A DNA stretch of 64,000 nucleotides from an uncultured Eggerthella sp. (GCA_958431815.1 CAUASB010000006.1:59432-123431); one strand, 5' to 3'. Shown: positions 25,724 through 35,752, counted from the stretch's first letter. Notes: a model not told the origin generated them from the letters alone. Made by a program: numbers and translations.

Positions 25724-26878
25724 CTAAACCGAGCGCCAAACAGGTTTATTCACAACTCGTACATTTATATACGAGATCTTGCCTTCATGCTCCTTCATCA
25801 GCTGCAGGCACACCCGCTCTTTGTCGCGGATGTCCTTCGAGTCGCCGAAGGCAATCTCAATGCCGTTTTTCAAGGTAAGCGTGGTGGAATCGCTGCTGGC
25901 CGCAGCAACGTTCTTCACCTGATCGGCAAGCTCGGTGGTCATGCCGTCGATCACGCCCAGGGCGTTTTCGACGTTGGCGTTGTTGCAGTACGAACCTGCT
26001 TCCGGCGTCGAGCCGTACGGGATATCGGTGATTTCGAGCGCGTTGGACGCATCATCGTACACCGAATCGGGCAGCGCTTTCCCTTCTGCGCTGTTGCGAT
26101 CGTCGGGAATCTTGGTGAGCCACATGCCATCCGAGGAAAGCGCCCATCGCTCCACCGTGTTCGAACTGTCAACCGTCACCGCAACCACCGCCGATATGGT
26201 TCGCTCGGTGATGTTGAGGTTCAAGGTATTGGGGAAAATGCGATCGACCGAAGCGCTTTTCACCCAAGGGTTCGAGCCGAGCCTTGTTGCGATGCCGTTT
26301 GCATCGACATTGAGCAAGGTGGAGCCCGCCGGCACAGCCGCCAATTCGGTAAGTTCGTCGCTGGACAGGTGGTCAGCTCCGGAAACCGTGACCTGCTCAA
26401 CCGCAAAGGCTCCCGAGCTGGAAAGGGCGAACCCGCCGATGCCGAATGCCCCCAGCACCACTACAAAAGCAATGAGGACGCCTACCACTTTGCGCGATGC
26501 GGCATGATGCGACGATGCCTGACGCCTTTGGGCGCTACGCACTTCCGATACGCTTACCGAGCGCAGAGATCCATCGCCGCCATACCGACCCTGCGAGCGC
26601 GATCCGGACCGAGCGGACGGACGAGCGCCTGCAGCGCTGGGACGAGCAGAATACGACGAGGAGCGACGCGATGGCGAAGGAGCCGAACGCCTTGAGGATG
26701 GACGGTTCATCGATGCTCCGCCATAGGACGAGCCATAGCTAGGGCGTTGCGATGACCTAAGCGTACGGCTCTGACTGGGGCGTCCCTTCACCGAGGTAGG
26801 ACGCGTGGAAACCCTATTCCTCGAAGAAGCCGACCGGGAACCCGAGGAACTTGACCTCCGTCTGGAGTTCGATGCCAT
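25724..26878 (-). CDS. ftsQ: Cell division protein FtsQ/DivIB with Ser/Arg-rich tail
   Basis: A 384-residue bitopic divisome protein. Residues 1-128 are a cytoplasmic tail made largely of Ser and Arg (RRRSSSSGSRSASSRNR), then a membrane helix (about 130-152, VVGVLIAFVVVLGAFGIGGF) and an external POTRA domain beginning FAVEQVTVSGADHLSSDEL, then the FtsQ beta domain. The start at 26878 is decided by TAAGGAGG 4 bases upstream, even though it makes the gene overlap the 3' end of murB by 65 bases. Tail length and composition are unusual. Confidence 0.9.
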   Translation of the reverse strand: MASNSRRRSSSSGSRSASSRNRVSTRPTSVKGRPSQSRTLRSSQRPSYGSSYGGASMNRPSSRRSAPSPSRRSSSYSARPSAAGARPSARSGSRSQGRYGGDGSLRSVSVSEVRSAQRRQASSHHAASRKVVGVLIAFVVVLGAFGIGGFALSSSGAFAVEQVTVSGADHLSSDELTELAAVPAGSTLLNVDANGIATRLGSNPWVKSASVDRIFPNTLNLNITERTISAVVAVTVDSSNTVERWALSSDGMWLTKIPDDRNSAEGKALPDSVYDDASNALEITDIPYGSTPEAGSYCNNANVENALGVIDGMTTELADQVKNVAAASSDSTTLTLKNGIEIAFGDSKDIRDKERVCLQLMKEHEGKISYINVRVVNKPVWRSV

Positions 26879-27758
26879 AGCGCCTCCTTACCTCTTGTCG
26901 CACTTCCTGTATCAAGGTTGCAACGTCATGCGCCGTTGCGCCTCCCGTGTTCACAATAAAGTTAGCGTGCTTTTCAGACACCTGCGCCGCTCCGCAGCGC
27001 TTGCCCTTCAAGCCCGCTTCCTCGATAAGCTCGCCGACCGACTGCCCCTCTGGGTTCATGAAGACGCTGCCGCAGGTTGGATATTCCAAAGGCTGCGTTT
27101 CTTTCCTTCGCGCAAGAAGGGTGTTCATGCGCTCCGAGATGTTGCCCGAAAATGCCTTCTCAAGGCGCAGCTCGCATTCGACGATGACCTCATCAGCGGC
27201 AAACGATGAGGTACGGTACCCCCATGAAAGCTCGTTGGCAAGATATCTTTTAAGGCCCCTTTCAGCATGGTAGGTAGTGACCGAAACCACGCGCGAACCG
27301 ATCCAGTCATGTGCCGTGCCGGCATTCTGAACCAAGGCACCGCCAACGGTGCCCGGCGTTCCCACTGCGAATTCCATGCCGGAATACCCGTTGTGGAACA
27401 CTTCCTGCACCAGACGGGAAAGCATGGTTCCCGCACCCACGATCACCGTGCTCTCGGATTCGTCGAACTGCCAGCTGCGAAACTCGCCAGCCAGCGCAAT
27501 CACCACACCAGGGTAGCCTTCATCGGCAACCAAAAGGTTCGAACCCTTTCCGGCAATGAACCATTCGAAGCCTTCAGAGGCGCACACCTTCAGAACAGTG
27601 CTCAGGGCGGCGATGCTGTTCACCTCGGCAAACGCATGCGCGGGGCCGCCGATGCGGTACGTGGTGTGGCGAGACATCGGCTCATCGAGCTTGATAATGC
27701 CGTCGAACTCGTCGTCAAACCGCAAAAGCTCCAGCTCAGAGGCATGACGCGCTGCCAT
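26814..27758 (-). CDS. murB: UDP-N-acetylenolpyruvoylglucosamine reductase
   Basis: A 314-residue FAD enzyme that makes UDP-MurNAc. FAD-binding and active-site motifs: TTYRIGGPAHAF, GKGSNLLVADEGYPGV, GIPGTVGGA-type sequence (FAVGTPGTVGGALVQNAG), YRTSSF and the catalytic serine region TCGSVFMNPEG. The YRxSxF-type motif without the type I C-terminal extension suggests type IIb. It overlaps murC by 1 base (TAATG) and ftsQ by 65 bases. Confidence 0.95.
   Translation of the reverse strand: MAARHASELELLRFDDEFDGIIKLDEPMSRHTTYRIGGPAHAFAEVNSIAALSTVLKVCASEGFEWFIAGKGSNLLVADEGYPGVVIALAGEFRSWQFDESESTVIVGAGTMLSRLVQEVFHNGYSGMEFAVGTPGTVGGALVQNAGTAHDWIGSRVVSVTTYHAERGLKRYLANELSWGYRTSSFAADEVIVECELRLEKAFSGNISERMNTLLARRKETQPLEYPTCGSVFMNPEGQSVGELIEEAGLKGKRCGAAQVSEKHANFIVNTGGATAHDVATLIQEVRQEVRRRYGIELQTEVKFLGFPVGFFEE
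26883..26889 (-). promoter_or_regulatory. Ribosome binding site deciding the ftsQ start
   Basis: AAGGAGG on the minus strand, 4 bases before the ATG at 26878 and inside the murB coding sequence. Confidence 0.7.
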
Positions 27759-29176
27759 TATTTACGGCTCTCTTCGCGCTCCTGCAAAGCCGCCAAAAGC
27801 TCGGGGCCGATAGAGGTTACGTCGCCTGCGCCCATGGTGATAATCAGATCGCCCGGCTGAAGCTTTTCCAGCAGAAACGGTACAACCTGCATACGACGAT
27901 CAACATAGTTCAAATCGGCAGGATGGTTCGGATTGTTGTAGATGGGCTGCATGAACGTTTTGCCCGTCACGCCGGGAACCGGCGTTTCACCTGCGGGATA
28001 CACGTCCAAGAACGTCACCATGTCGGCCTGGTCGAACGCGTGGCCGAACTCATCTTTCAGAACCTCGGTGAACAGGCGGATACGAGAATAGCGATGGGGC
28101 TGGAACACCACGCATACGCGCTTGAAGTCAAGGCCCTTTGCCGCGGCGATGGTTGCCGCGATTTCAGTGGGGTGATGTGCGTAGTCGTCGAGAATCGTCA
28201 CGCCATCGGCCTTGCCGACCAAATCGAAACGACGGCGGACACCCATGAACTCCGACATTGCCGCCGCGGCCTTCTGCATATCTACGCCACGCGTCGAAAG
28301 AAGCGTCAGAACGCCTGCGGCATTGAGCGCATTGTGACGACCCGGGTTCTGCTTGATATGGCAAGGAAGAGCCGTGCCATCGGGCAACGTCACCGTGAAG
28401 GAGATGGATACCCCTTCAGTCTGGTAATCCGACACCACCGTATCGCATTCAGAAGAGAAGCCGTACGTCAAAACCTTCTTGCCCGTTTTGCGTGCCGCTT
28501 CGACCAAACCAGCGTCTTCACCGCATACTACGCAGCATCCGTCCTCGTGAACCGAGCTCATAAAGTCGCCGAACAGCTGGTAGATCTCATCAAGGCCGCT
28601 GTAGTGGTCAAGATGGTCTGCCTCGATGTTGGTAATGAGCACCGAAGTCGGGTCAAGGTACGTGAACGACTTGTCAGATTCGTCGGCTTCTACCACGTAG
28701 TAGTCGCCTTTACCGCAATGGGCATTCGAGCCGTAGGCGCGCACGATTCCGCCGATAAGGAACGTGGGGTCGTAGCCCATAGCATCCAAAACGGAAGCGA
28801 GCATGGAAGAGGTAGTGGTCTTACCATGCGTGCCGGCAACGGCCAAAGTGTCGTGGCCAACGCCCAGCGCAGCGAGCATCTTGGCACGATGCCAAATGGG
28901 AATGTTGCGGTTCTTGGCCTCGATAAGCTCGGGGTTGTTGTCCAAAATAGCGGTAGACACTACTACCACATCGGGCTCGAGCCCTTCCAGATTGGCAGCG
29001 CGCTGGCCGATGAACACCTTCACGCCCGCTTCGCGCAGCTGCTGGGTATAGCGGCTTTCGCGCAGGTCGGAACCAGACACTTCCATGCCCTGCTCCTTGG
29101 CAACGCGGGCAATACCGCTCATGCCAACTCCGCCAATGCCGATGAAATGTACGTTGTTAATGCGATTCTCCGTCAC
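27758..29176 (-). CDS. murC: UDP-N-acetylmuramate--L-alanine ligase
   Basis: A 472-residue ATP-dependent Mur ligase that adds the first amino acid, L-Ala, to UDP-MurNAc. N-terminal Rossmann motif HFIGIGGVGMSG (10-21), ATP loop GTHGKTTT (115-122), HPTEI (DDYAHHPTEIAATI) and a C-terminal domain with FQPHRYSR. MurC activity is specific enough from GIGGVGMS and the EPD region to separate it from the other Mur ligases in this cluster. Confidence 0.96.
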   Translation of the reverse strand: MTENRINNVHFIGIGGVGMSGIARVAKEQGMEVSGSDLRESRYTQQLREAGVKVFIGQRAANLEGLEPDVVVVSTAILDNNPELIEAKNRNIPIWHRAKMLAALGVGHDTLAVAGTHGKTTTSSMLASVLDAMGYDPTFLIGGIVRAYGSNAHCGKGDYYVVEADESDKSFTYLDPTSVLITNIEADHLDHYSGLDEIYQLFGDFMSSVHEDGCCVVCGEDAGLVEAARKTGKKVLTYGFSSECDTVVSDYQTEGVSISFTVTLPDGTALPCHIKQNPGRHNALNAAGVLTLLSTRGVDMQKAAAAMSEFMGVRRRFDLVGKADGVTILDDYAHHPTEIAATIAAAKGLDFKRVCVVFQPHRYSRIRLFTEVLKDEFGHAFDQADMVTFLDVYPAGETPVPGVTGKTFMQPIYNNPNHPADLNYVDRRMQVVPFLLEKLQPGDLIITMGAGDVTSIGPELLAALQEREESRK

Positions 29177-29255
29177 GGATAGCCTCCTAGGGATCGCCCC
29201 TCATTGTATAGAAATGCCCCAAAACCAAACGCAGCATCATAACTTCTGCGCAGGC

Positions 29256-30374
29256 TTACTGCTCCTTGTTCTTGCTGCGCTCCAGGCCCACAAGCTCAAC
29301 CACGTCGCCGAGTCTGCCGGCAGCATCCTGCGTTTCGAAGGTTGCCGCCGCTTCGCTCATCTTCGCGCGCGCCTCAGGGTCGCGCAGCAGCTTGAATACC
29401 TCTTCGGCAAATTCGGGCTCTTCCACCTTATCGTCCTGGATAAGGACAGCGGCACCACGATCCACGTATTCGGACGCATTCACCGTTTGATGGTCGGCCG
29501 TTGCGTAGGGGAACGGGATCAGCACGGCAGGAATGCAGCGCGCCGAGATTTCCGCGAGGGAAGATGCGCCCGCGCGGGACACGATCAAATCGGCAGCGGC
29601 AAGCGTTTCGCCCATGTGGTCCTGATAGCCCATAACCTGGTAACGCTTCTTTTCATCCTCGGTAAGGGCAAGCGCCTCGGTTACCGTGTCAAGCTCCTTC
29701 GGGCCGGTGATGTGCACCACGTACACATTGTCCATGCCAAGAAGCTCGTCTTTCATAGCCACCAACGCCGTGTTGATATGACGAGCGCCCAAGCTGCCAC
29801 CGAACACCAAGAGCATCGTGGCATCCTGCGGGATGCCCAGGTAATCGCGACCCTCTTCGCGCGTAGCCTTCAGGACCGACGAGCGAACCGGATTACCCGT
29901 TATCAGGACCTTCGACTGGTCGGCAACGCCATGCCCGGCAACACGATAGGTCAGGCATACCGCCGCAGCGTACTTCGAGATGAAGTCGTTTGCCATGCCC
30001 ATGACGGAGTTCTGCTCGTGGATAACCACGGGAATGCCCATGCGCTTTGCCGCCTGGGCCACCGGCAGGCACACATAGCCGCCGAACACCACCACCACAT
30101 CGGGGCGGATATCCAGGAACCACTTAACCGCCAACTTCGACGACTTCGAGATCTTGCGCAGGCCCTTCGCCAACGAAAGCGGATGGCTTCGATCGAACCC
30201 CGCTGCCTCAAAGCCCTTGAACGGGATGCCCGCCGCTGGAACAAGCTTCGACTCAACGCCATTGGGGGTGCCGGCATACAGCACCTCGTGGCTGCGTTCG
30301 GTAAGAACCTCTGCCAAAGCGAGGGCAGGGTTGATATGGCCGGCGGTGCCGCCGCCGGAAAGCACTACGCGCAT
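29256..30374 (-). CDS. murG: UDP-GlcNAc:undecaprenyl-PP-MurNAc-pentapeptide GlcNAc transferase
   Basis: A 372-residue peripheral membrane glycosyltransferase (GT28) that makes lipid II from lipid I. The G-loops GGGTAGH (7-13) and GGSLGARHIN are present, along with the membrane-facing region HEQNSVMGMAN and the nucleotide-binding region SRAGASSLAEI. It starts 5 bases after the ftsW stop, with AAGGAGG upstream. Confidence 0.96.
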   Translation of the reverse strand: MRVVLSGGGTAGHINPALALAEVLTERSHEVLYAGTPNGVESKLVPAAGIPFKGFEAAGFDRSHPLSLAKGLRKISKSSKLAVKWFLDIRPDVVVVFGGYVCLPVAQAAKRMGIPVVIHEQNSVMGMANDFISKYAAAVCLTYRVAGHGVADQSKVLITGNPVRSSVLKATREEGRDYLGIPQDATMLLVFGGSLGARHINTALVAMKDELLGMDNVYVVHITGPKELDTVTEALALTEDEKKRYQVMGYQDHMGETLAAADLIVSRAGASSLAEISARCIPAVLIPFPYATADHQTVNASEYVDRGAAVLIQDDKVEEPEFAEEVFKLLRDPEARAKMSEAAATFETQDAAGRLGDVVELVGLERSKNKEQ

Positions 30375-30379
30375 GAGTG

Positions 30380-31771
30380 CTACCTCCTTTGCGTTCGCGT
30401 TGAGCGAACCTCTGTTGCGTATGCTGGCACGCTATCCGCCCTTATCACCTGCAAAGACGGCCTGCCGCTACGCTCCGAAAGCGCAAAACGTTGGCTTCGC
30501 GCTCCCCTCCCGTTCGAGTTCCTTCCCTGCTGCGCGACGCGCCCGGAAGAAGGGACCTTCGATACTACCTGCAAATTGTCACGACGTTGACGATACTCCC
30601 CTTCTTTATCCGAATCAAAAGATATCGAAAGAAGCACACCAACTAAGGTGAGCGAGGAAAGCAGCGAAGAGCCACCCGACGATATGAAGGGAAGCGGTTT
30701 ACCCGTTGTGGGGAACAGTCCAACCACGCACGAAATGTTCAGGAACGCCTGGAACACGATCATCACCGTAAGGCCTGCCGCCAGAAGCGAGCCGAACGGG
30801 GTGCTGGCCTGACTGGCAATCAAAAAGCCGCCGCGCATGAACACCAAGAACGCGACGATCACCAACAGGGCGCCTATGAGGCCCAGCTCTTCACCGATAA
30901 TGGCGAAGATGAAGTCGGTTTCCGCTTCAGGCAGATACTGCAGCTTCTCGTACGAATTGCCGATACCAGCGCCGAACAGACCACCCGAGGCAAGCGCCTT
31001 GAACGAGTGAACCAACTGGTAGCCCGTACCCTGAGCATCCGACCAGGGGTCCATGAAGTTGCCCAAACGGTCGGCGCGATAGCTCCTTGAAAGCACCGAC
31101 ACCGCTATCACAACCACGCTCAGTACGACGAGCACGACCACGTTCCTTCCCGACAGTCCGGAAAGGATCAGCACGGAAAACAAACCAATGCAGCAGATCA
31201 GCGTCGTGCCCAAGTCGCTTTGAGCAAAGAACATGAAGATCAAAGGGGCGGCCACAAGAAGAATGGCTTGCTTTGCAGCGGAGTTAAGGTCGAGGCGCCC
31301 TTCGCGGTAGTCGGCGGCGATGCGCGCGCCCATCATAACGAAGGCGATCTTGGCAAACTCAGAGATCTGGATGCTGATGGGTCCGATGATAAGCCAGCGC
31401 TTAGCGCCCAAGCCCACCGTGCCCAATACTGCTGTGGCAAAAATAAGCGCAACGCATATGCCCCAGAAGATATAACCGCCACGGCCTTGCATGCTGTCCT
31501 GCTTCACCGTGAAGGCGACCACCACGGCAATAACAATGCCTATCAGCGCGAAAGCGCACTGCTTCACGGTTTCGCCCAGCGCATCACCCTGTTCCACGTA
31601 CGAGGTAATGGAAGAAGACGAGTACACCATGACCAAGCCCACGGCCAAAAGCGCAAACGTGGACAAGATAACCATGAGCCTTGGCCCCATCACCTGAGCA
31701 GGTGCGCTTTGGAAAAGGGATCGCGGGGGCGTTTTGCTGCGTTTTCGTTCTGTGTTTCGCTCCCGGGTCAT
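30380..31771 (-). CDS. ftsW: SEDS peptidoglycan glycosyltransferase FtsW
   Basis: A 463-residue polytopic protein of the SEDS family that polymerises septal peptidoglycan together with its class B PBP partner (FtsI here). About ten membrane helices; conserved SEDS motifs include RLGNFMDPWSDAQGTGYQ, EAETDFIFAIIGEELGLIG and GLFPTTGKPLPFISSGGSS. The last ~75 residues are a cytoplasmic Arg/Ser-rich tail. I chose ATG 31771 (AGG upstream); an in-frame GTG at 31786 overlaps the murD stop and is an alternative. Confidence 0.94.
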   Translation of the reverse strand: MTRERNTERKRSKTPPRSLFQSAPAQVMGPRLMVILSTFALLAVGLVMVYSSSSITSYVEQGDALGETVKQCAFALIGIVIAVVVAFTVKQDSMQGRGGYIFWGICVALIFATAVLGTVGLGAKRWLIIGPISIQISEFAKIAFVMMGARIAADYREGRLDLNSAAKQAILLVAAPLIFMFFAQSDLGTTLICCIGLFSVLILSGLSGRNVVVLVVLSVVVIAVSVLSRSYRADRLGNFMDPWSDAQGTGYQLVHSFKALASGGLFGAGIGNSYEKLQYLPEAETDFIFAIIGEELGLIGALLVIVAFLVFMRGGFLIASQASTPFGSLLAAGLTVMIVFQAFLNISCVVGLFPTTGKPLPFISSGGSSLLSSLTLVGVLLSISFDSDKEGEYRQRRDNLQVVSKVPSSGRVAQQGRNSNGRGARSQRFALSERSGRPSLQVIRADSVPAYATEVRSTRTQRR

Positions 31772-31778
31772 AAACCTA

Positions 31779-33248
31779 TCAGGCACCCCGCTTCGCGCTG
31801 CGCTCGGCTACCAGGCGTTTGAACACGTCACCGCGTTCCTCGAAGCACGAGAATTCGTCGAAGGAAGAACAAGCGGGGGAAAGCGTGACGATGTCGCCCG
31901 CCTCGGCATGGGAAAGCGCTTCATCGAGGGCGCTCTCAAGGTTGCCTGCAGAATAAACGGGGAGCTTTGCGCCTTCGAATGCCTTGAGGAAACGCGCACC
32001 AGCAGCGCCGAAGCACACTACCGCCTTGCAGTGGGCTTCTGCACCAGCAACCAAATCGGCAAGGTCGGTGCCCTTGTCGCAGCCGCCCAGCAAGACAATG
32101 GGACGCTCTTCGCCGAATGCGGCAAGCGCCTTCAGCGTTGCGTCGACGTTAGTTGCCTTCGAATCGTTGTAGCAGCGAACACCGGCAATAGTGCCGCACG
32201 GCTCGATGCGGTGCTCAAGCGGAGCAAACGATTCCAAACCCTCAACGATCTTCGCATCGTCGCAGCCCAAGGCGATAGCAGCCGAAGCTGCAGCAAGCGC
32301 GTTGGAAGCATTGTGCTCGCCCTTGATCTGCAAATCGGAAGCAGCGCAAAGCGCATGCTTGACGTTCTTGAAATCGACAGTGAGCACGCCGTTGTCCAAG
32401 AATGCCGCGGCATCAGCACCGCAGGCATCTTCACGCATGCTCTCATTCAGGCCGTGGCACGTGCCCATGGGGATATAGGAGAACTTGCGCTCTGCAGCGG
32501 GCGTGCGCTTCAGGGCCTTCACGTATCCGCGCACCACGTCGTTGGTGGCATCAAGGATAACCGTGCAGTTCTCGTCGCAGTTGGCGTAGATCTTACGCTT
32601 GGCCTCGGCGTATGCTTCCAGGCTGCCGTGCCACTTCAAGTGGTCGGGCGTGATGTTCAGAAGAACCGCCACATCGGGCTTGAAGAGCTTGGTGGAAGCC
32701 AGCTGGTACGAAGAGACCTCGGCCACATAGTATTCAACGGCGCCCGTCGCCACCGCATCGAGGCAGGTATCGCCGATGTTGCCTACCGCCTGGGCCTTCT
32801 TCCCGCAAACGGAAAGGATGTGAGCGCACAGCGCCGTCGTGGTGGTTTTGCCGTTGGTGCCTGTGATGGCAACCCACACGGAATCGGCCGCGCTTTCACG
32901 CCACGCGAATTCCACTTCGCTGATGACCTCGGTCGATACCGCCTGGGCAGCATGGTAGAAATCGGAGTTCTCTGAAATGCCCGGGCTTGCGATGCACACA
33001 TCGAACGAGCCTTCGAACTCGTAGGTGTCGAAGAGCACTTCAGCACCCTTTTCCTGGAATTCCTGCGCAGCGGCACGAGAGGCATCGGTCGCCTCACCCG
33101 CAGCGATTACCAGCTTCGACACGCGGGTGCCCAAAAGCGCAGCGCAGTAACTCGCTGCAGCGGTACCCGACTTGCCCAAACCCAAAACGAGGACAGCGCC
33201 CAAAGACTCGGGCGCATGTTTTTTAGAGGTATCAAAAGAAGTAGCCAT
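31779..33248 (-). CDS. murD: UDP-N-acetylmuramoyl-L-alanine--D-glutamate ligase
   Basis: A 489-residue Mur ligase that adds D-Glu. It has a Rossmann start (AVLVLGLGKSGTAAA, 18-32), ATP loop GTNGKTTTT (130-138), EVSSYQLAST, the NITPDHLKWHGS lysine-carbamylation region and HRIEPCGTIAGVRCYNDSKATN, which is diagnostic for MurD. It starts 3 bases after the mraY stop and is tightly linked to mraY and ftsW. Confidence 0.95.
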   Translation of the reverse strand: MATSFDTSKKHAPESLGAVLVLGLGKSGTAAASYCAALLGTRVSKLVIAAGEATDASRAAAQEFQEKGAEVLFDTYEFEGSFDVCIASPGISENSDFYHAAQAVSTEVISEVEFAWRESAADSVWVAITGTNGKTTTTALCAHILSVCGKKAQAVGNIGDTCLDAVATGAVEYYVAEVSSYQLASTKLFKPDVAVLLNITPDHLKWHGSLEAYAEAKRKIYANCDENCTVILDATNDVVRGYVKALKRTPAAERKFSYIPMGTCHGLNESMREDACGADAAAFLDNGVLTVDFKNVKHALCAASDLQIKGEHNASNALAAASAAIALGCDDAKIVEGLESFAPLEHRIEPCGTIAGVRCYNDSKATNVDATLKALAAFGEERPIVLLGGCDKGTDLADLVAGAEAHCKAVVCFGAAGARFLKAFEGAKLPVYSAGNLESALDEALSHAEAGDIVTLSPACSSFDEFSCFEERGDVFKRLVAERSAKRGA

Positions 33249-33251
33249 GTT

Positions 33252-34301
33252 CTATCCCATCAACGACTGTGCGAAATACATGCAGAATCCGATGCCCGCC
33301 AAGGCTGCGGAAATAATCCAGAAGCGAATAACGACCTTTACTTCGCTCCAGCCCTTCTTCTCGAAGTGATGGTGGAGCGGAGCCATAAGGAACAGGCGCT
33401 TGCGCGTTTTCTTGAAGTACAGCACCTGAATGATTACCGAAAGGGCCTCTACCACGAACAGGCCGCCGATAATAAGCGAGAGCACCTCGGTCTTCGATAC
33501 GATGGCCAAGCAGCCCAGCGCCGTACCCAGGGCAAGAGAACCGGTATCGCCCATGAAGATATCGGCAGGATAGGAGTTGAACCACAAAAAGCCAATGCAG
33601 CAACCGGCAATAGCCGCAGAGATGATAGCGGCATCGAGCACGCCGGCACGGAACGTGATGGCAGCCATTACCACCATCACTACCATGATGGTGCCGCTCA
33701 AAAGACCGTCGAGGCCGTCGGTGAGGTTGGTGGCGTTGCTCATGCCCATAAGCAGGATGTCGGCAAACACAAGATAGATCCACGGGATAGAGAATTCGCC
33801 GCCTGCTGGTACCTGGATAGGAAGCGTGGTAGTAAGAACGCCCAGGTCAAGCGTGCACACGAACGGAATGTCAACCGTGGGCGCAATGCCGAGCCAGTTA
33901 ACGGCCGCAAGCACAAATGCCGTGGAAATGAAGAACTGGCCGATGAGCTTCGCTTTCGGGGTGAGGCCCAGCGAACGCTCGTGGGCAACCTTGGAAGCGT
34001 CATCGAACAGGCCCAGAGCGCCAGTAGCCAAAACCGCAACCATGATAAGCCAGGTTTCAGGAGCCGGCTCGGCGAGAATCGCCACCACCACCGTTGCGGC
34101 AATGAGCATGATGATGCCGCCCATGGTAGGGGTACCCTGCTTCACCAAATGGCTTTCAGGACCGTCGGCGCGAACCTGCTGTCCGATAAGGTGCGAACGC
34201 AGGAACTTGATGAACACCGGCATGAACGCCATGGTTACGATGGCGCCAAGGAACACGGCCAAGAAAACAACGAAAGTCGGATACTGCGTATAAGAAAGCA
34301 T
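33252..34301 (-). CDS. mraY: Phospho-N-acetylmuramoyl-pentapeptide transferase
   Basis: A 349-residue membrane enzyme with about ten helices that transfers phospho-MurNAc-pentapeptide to undecaprenyl phosphate, giving lipid I. Catalytic acidic residues lie in LGLFDDASKV and NATNLTDGLDGL; the PLHHHFEKKGWSE motif near the C-terminus and KQGTPTMGG near the N-terminus are conserved. It starts 1 base after the murF stop region. Confidence 0.97.
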   Translation of the reverse strand: MLSYTQYPTFVVFLAVFLGAIVTMAFMPVFIKFLRSHLIGQQVRADGPESHLVKQGTPTMGGIIMLIAATVVVAILAEPAPETWLIMVAVLATGALGLFDDASKVAHERSLGLTPKAKLIGQFFISTAFVLAAVNWLGIAPTVDIPFVCTLDLGVLTTTLPIQVPAGGEFSIPWIYLVFADILLMGMSNATNLTDGLDGLLSGTIMVVMVVMAAITFRAGVLDAAIISAAIAGCCIGFLWFNSYPADIFMGDTGSLALGTALGCLAIVSKTEVLSLIIGGLFVVEALSVIIQVLYFKKTRKRLFLMAPLHHHFEKKGWSEVKVVIRFWIISAALAGIGFCMYFAQSLMG

Positions 34302-34302
34302 G

Positions 34303-35748
34303 CTAGTTCAACAACCCCTTGGCTATACGATCAAGCTCCATGGAATGCGATGCCTTCACCAGCACCGTATCGCCAGGAACCATATGTTCTTTCAGATAGG
34401 CAAGCGCCTCTTCGCGGCTTTGCATCATATGCACCTGCTGCTCCGGGAAACCGTCGCGCACGGCTGCTTGTGCAATATAGCGGGAAAGCTCACCGACGCA
34501 CAGCAGGCAATCCAACGTTGAAGAAGCCACGAAGGAACCGGCTTTTTCATGCCCTTCCTGCGTAAAAGCGCCCAATTCGCCCATATCGCCCAACACGGCA
34601 AAACGACGTCCCTCTACCTTCATGGCGCACAGAAGCGCCAACGAAGCGCACATGGAATCGGGGTTTGCGTTGTAGGCATCGTTGATGACGATGATGCCCG
34701 AAGCTGCGCGAACCACTTCCTGCCTTCCCGATTCAGCTTGCGAAGCGGCGAGGCCGGCAACAACAGCCTCTGTCGAAACACCACACGCCCATCCCAACGC
34801 AGCAGCGGCACAAGCATTGTGAATGTTGTGGGCGCCGCGCAATGCCAAGGCGCACGGGAACGTGCCGTCAGGCAAGTGCAAGGCAAACGTGGGGCAGCCC
34901 TCTTCGCTCAATTGAACGTCGGTAGCGTAGGCAGTAAGCTCAGATGCGGGCAAACCACTGGCGCAAACGCCCGAACCATCGAACAACAGCGTTGTCACAC
35001 CGCGTTCATCGAGCTTGGTCCACGCGCGCTGCTGGGCGCTGTAGCCGTCGGCTGCGTTGAGCACAGCCGTGCCAGCACCATCAGGCAAGGCCTCGAGCAC
35101 TTCGGCCTTTGCGCGAGCGATGTTCTCCTTCGAGCCCAAGAGCTCCATATGGCATTCGCCCACATTGGTGATGAGGGCGATATCGGGCTTCACGAACGAG
35201 CACAGCGATTCAAGCTGGCCCCTTCCGCGCATTCCCATCTCCACTACCACGAATTCGGTATCGGCGTCGGCTTCCAGCAGCGTGCGAGGCACGCCCAGCT
35301 CGTTGTTCTGGTTTGCTTTGGTTGCCGTTGTCTTGTACGTGGTGGAAAGCACATCACGCACCAGGTTCTTCGTGGTGGTTTTACCCATTGAGCCGGTAAG
35401 GGCAATGACCTTGCCCTGCAAATGGCCGCGCCACCCGCAGGCCAGATCAGTAAACGCCTGATGGGTGGAAGCAACCTGCAGCACCGCTGCACCTGCTTCG
35501 CGCGCAGCCTTCAACGCATCCTCCGACAGCTCGTGCATGGCCAGCACAGCAACAGCACCCGAGCGCACAGCGCCTTCGGCAAAGTCGTGTCCGTCCACCC
35601 TCTCGCCAGGAAGCGCAACATATACAAATCCAGGTTTCACTTCACGCGAATCCCAGGTAATGCCGCACGCCTCGGCATCTTCATTGCCAGGACGAACCAC
35701 GTAGTCCGCCTGCGTGTACTCGGCAATCTTGTCTATAGGAAGAAGCAT
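34303..35748 (-). CDS. murF: UDP-N-acetylmuramoyl-tripeptide--D-alanyl-D-alanine ligase
   Basis: A 481-residue Mur ligase that adds D-Ala-D-Ala. ATP loop GSMGKTTTK (119-127), NNELGVPRTLL, VEMGMRGRGQLESL and NDAYNANPDSM are MurF-specific. The start at 35748 (MLLPIDKIAEY) follows the murE stop by 4 bases; the much longer upstream frame inside murE is not conserved and was not used. The ribosome binding site is weak, which suggests translational coupling to murE. Confidence 0.95.
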   Translation of the reverse strand: MLLPIDKIAEYTQADYVVRPGNEDAEACGITWDSREVKPGFVYVALPGERVDGHDFAEGAVRSGAVAVLAMHELSEDALKAAREAGAAVLQVASTHQAFTDLACGWRGHLQGKVIALTGSMGKTTTKNLVRDVLSTTYKTTATKANQNNELGVPRTLLEADADTEFVVVEMGMRGRGQLESLCSFVKPDIALITNVGECHMELLGSKENIARAKAEVLEALPDGAGTAVLNAADGYSAQQRAWTKLDERGVTTLLFDGSGVCASGLPASELTAYATDVQLSEEGCPTFALHLPDGTFPCALALRGAHNIHNACAAAALGWACGVSTEAVVAGLAASQAESGRQEVVRAASGIIVINDAYNANPDSMCASLALLCAMKVEGRRFAVLGDMGELGAFTQEGHEKAGSFVASSTLDCLLCVGELSRYIAQAAVRDGFPEQQVHMMQSREEALAYLKEHMVPGDTVLVKASHSMELDRIAKGLLN

Positions 35749-35752
35749 GAAT

